From Rubritalea profundi (GTDB lineage: Bacteria; Verrucomicrobiota; Verrucomicrobiia; Verrucomicrobiales; Akkermansiaceae), in assembly GCF_002954445.1 (NCBI RefSeq), contig NZ_MQWA01000001.1, positions 3,378,077 to 3,442,076 of the forward strand: a stretch of DNA of 64,000 nt. Direction: 5' to 3'. Both the position numbers and the translations under genes were made by a program. Below are positions 62,890 through 64,000 of the stretch, piece after piece. A model generated the notes under the pieces. The model searched no databases. It was not told the origin of the DNA and worked only from the letters and a program-made list of their open reading frames with translations. Every line of letters begins with the position of its first letter. Position 1 is the first letter of the stretch.

Positions 62890-63789
62890 GTGACCCGTTC
62901 TACATTCGGCATTCTTTCTGGCCTTGCAGCTTTCCTTCTTTGGGGGTGTTTACCTATTTTTTGGGAACAACTTCAGGAGGTTCCAGCGAGTTCGATCACA
63001 GCTTACCGTATCATTTTTTCAGCCATTGTGCTGATTCCTATTCTATTTTTCAGGAAGCGACTCAGTTCCACTTTGAAGACATTTAACGAGCCCACATTGC
63101 TGCTCAAGAATGGTGCCGCGGGCGCTCTTCTGTCAGTCAATTGGTTGATCTATGTATGGGCTACTAACAATGGTCGCGTGATTGAGATTTCGCTAGGGTA
63201 TTACCTCTTACCCCTCATCTATATTGTCATTGGCTACTTCTTTCTTAAGGAAGAGATTTCTCGGCTTCAGTGGCTAGCAATCTTCTTCGCATTCATAGGA
63301 GTCGTGGTGCAAGCTCAGGGTCTAGGATCTATTCCATGGTGTGCTCTTGGAGTTGCCTCTACCTTTGCTACCTATGCAGTGGTTAAAAAAAGAACCAAGT
63401 GTGATGGCATGTCAGCGCTCTTTCTTGAAATGATCATCACCGCTCCATTCGCTTTTGTTTACCTCCTCTGGTTTGCTCCGACACTCGAAGGCACCAGCGA
63501 TACACCAGCCTCTAGCGCAACCCTCCTTCTCATAGCGCTCACCGGAGTGGCCACAGTGGCACCACTTTTATTTTTCTCTGCCGCGACTAAACGCATCACG
63601 CTAAGCACCATCGGTATGCTTCAGTATATTGCCCCTACCGGGCAATTTCTCATAGGTTGGCTCTACTTCGGCGAGTCGATCAATAGTACTCAGATGATAG
63701 CCTTCAGCCTCATTTGGTTGGCTGTCACACTGTATTCTCTGAGTTCCCTCTTTCTGAAACAATCAAAAACCACAGTCAAGCTTGAGTGA
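62890..63789 (+). CDS. rarD: EamA/RarD family transporter
   Basis: A 299-residue protein with about ten helices in two EamA halves. RarD features: GLAAFLLWGCLPIFWEQLQEVPASSITAYRIIFSAIVLIP at the start, NWLIYVWATNNGRVIEISLGYYLLPL near 80, and TLSTIGMLQYIAPTGQFLIGWLYFGE near 235. RarD-type DMT proteins are predicted metabolite exporters; substrate unknown. GTG start at 62890, 130 bp after oppF, so probably its own unit. The remaining 211 bp to the window edge show no gene. Confidence 0.9.
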   Translation: MTRSTFGILSGLAAFLLWGCLPIFWEQLQEVPASSITAYRIIFSAIVLIPILFFRKRLSSTLKTFNEPTLLLKNGAAGALLSVNWLIYVWATNNGRVIEISLGYYLLPLIYIVIGYFFLKEEISRLQWLAIFFAFIGVVVQAQGLGSIPWCALGVASTFATYAVVKKRTKCDGMSALFLEMIITAPFAFVYLLWFAPTLEGTSDTPASSATLLLIALTGVATVAPLLFFSAATKRITLSTIGMLQYIAPTGQFLIGWLYFGESINSTQMIAFSLIWLAVTLYSLSSLFLKQSKTTVKLE

Positions 63790-64000
63790 TTATGCAGTGC
63801 TGGATACAGCGGTGAAAGCTAGTATCGGAGAATGCAAACTCCTTGACCGTCTTCGTAGACCTACGGGTTTGTCTTAGCAGTCTGGAAAGGTTTGGATAGT
63901 GTTTAGGACGTTTTCGAGCAAGTCACTTGAGGAGCTGGAAGCAAATGCAATAGTGCAATCGAAGGTGGCTGAGTTTTGTGAAGTGAAATATGAATATTTT

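Overview
The window looks like a chromosome segment of a free-living, probably marine Verrucomicrobiota bacterium (Verrucomicrobiales/Rubritalea-like; this is inference from gene content, not a database match). The pointers are a secreted DUF1080 protein beside a Planctomycetes-Verrucomicrobia (PVC) type dehydrogenase with a CxxCH heme motif, two large Opp-type peptide importers, DUF2721, and intermediate GC. I see no rRNA, tRNA or CRISPR array.

Layout. 1-0.95 kb: arsR plus the start of an ArsJ-associated GAPDH, i.e. the edge of a pentavalent-arsenate detoxification operon. 1.1-2.3 kb: a broken SHD1-type gene with two in-frame stops. 2.4-13.9 kb: mostly intact core genes: a MATE pump, the xylose locus xylAB with divergent xylR, a membrane-fusion protein, pta, a MauE/DoxX-like protein, uppP, an M23 peptidase, an SNase-like nuclease and hisF. 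14-17 kb: three broken genes in a row (AraC regulator, SDR, TLC-type nucleotide transporter). 17-19 kb: DUF2721 and asnS.

20-33.8 kb is an accessory/defence island. It holds an isolated phage terminase small-subunit remnant, a three-gene toxin-antitoxin-chaperone (TAC) unit with a SecB-like chaperone, and a type I restriction locus (hsdR, hsdS, hsdM). Between hsdS and hsdR sit a Fic protein and a compact ABC-three-component system (HNH/CTD effector, small middle component, DUF2326 ATPase). A HEPN-motif protein precedes hsdM. All are on the minus strand, with tight spacing inside each module. hsdR, hsdM and the Zn-ribbon antitoxin each carry a single-base frameshift.

33.8-35.1 kb is a gene-free mosaic of heptanucleotide tandem repeats and shuffled direct repeats. 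36.3-43.9 kb is an apparent catabolic gene set: PEP-hydrolase-like TIM barrel, Dabb, Tm-1-like UPF0261, DUF1080 and PVC dehydrogenase, with a divergent AraC regulator. Matching pairs of direct repeats spaced 21 bp lie in front of two of its transcription units. 44-50 kb is assimilatory sulfate reduction (cysJ, cysI, cysH, cysK) with a MazEF-type toxin-antitoxin pair lodged between cysH and cysK, followed by trpD. 51.3-51.5 kb has a second heptad array and a REP-like hairpin cluster. 51.7-62.8 kb holds two divergent oligopeptide ABC transporter operons; the second has permeases with unusual periplasmic insertions. rarD closes the window.

A recurring theme is that about nine gene-breaking lesions fall almost entirely in regulatory, mobile and defence genes, while the core genes I read are open throughout. 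This argues for real decay rather than uniformly poor sequence, although several lesions lie in or beside short homopolymers and need read-level confirmation.
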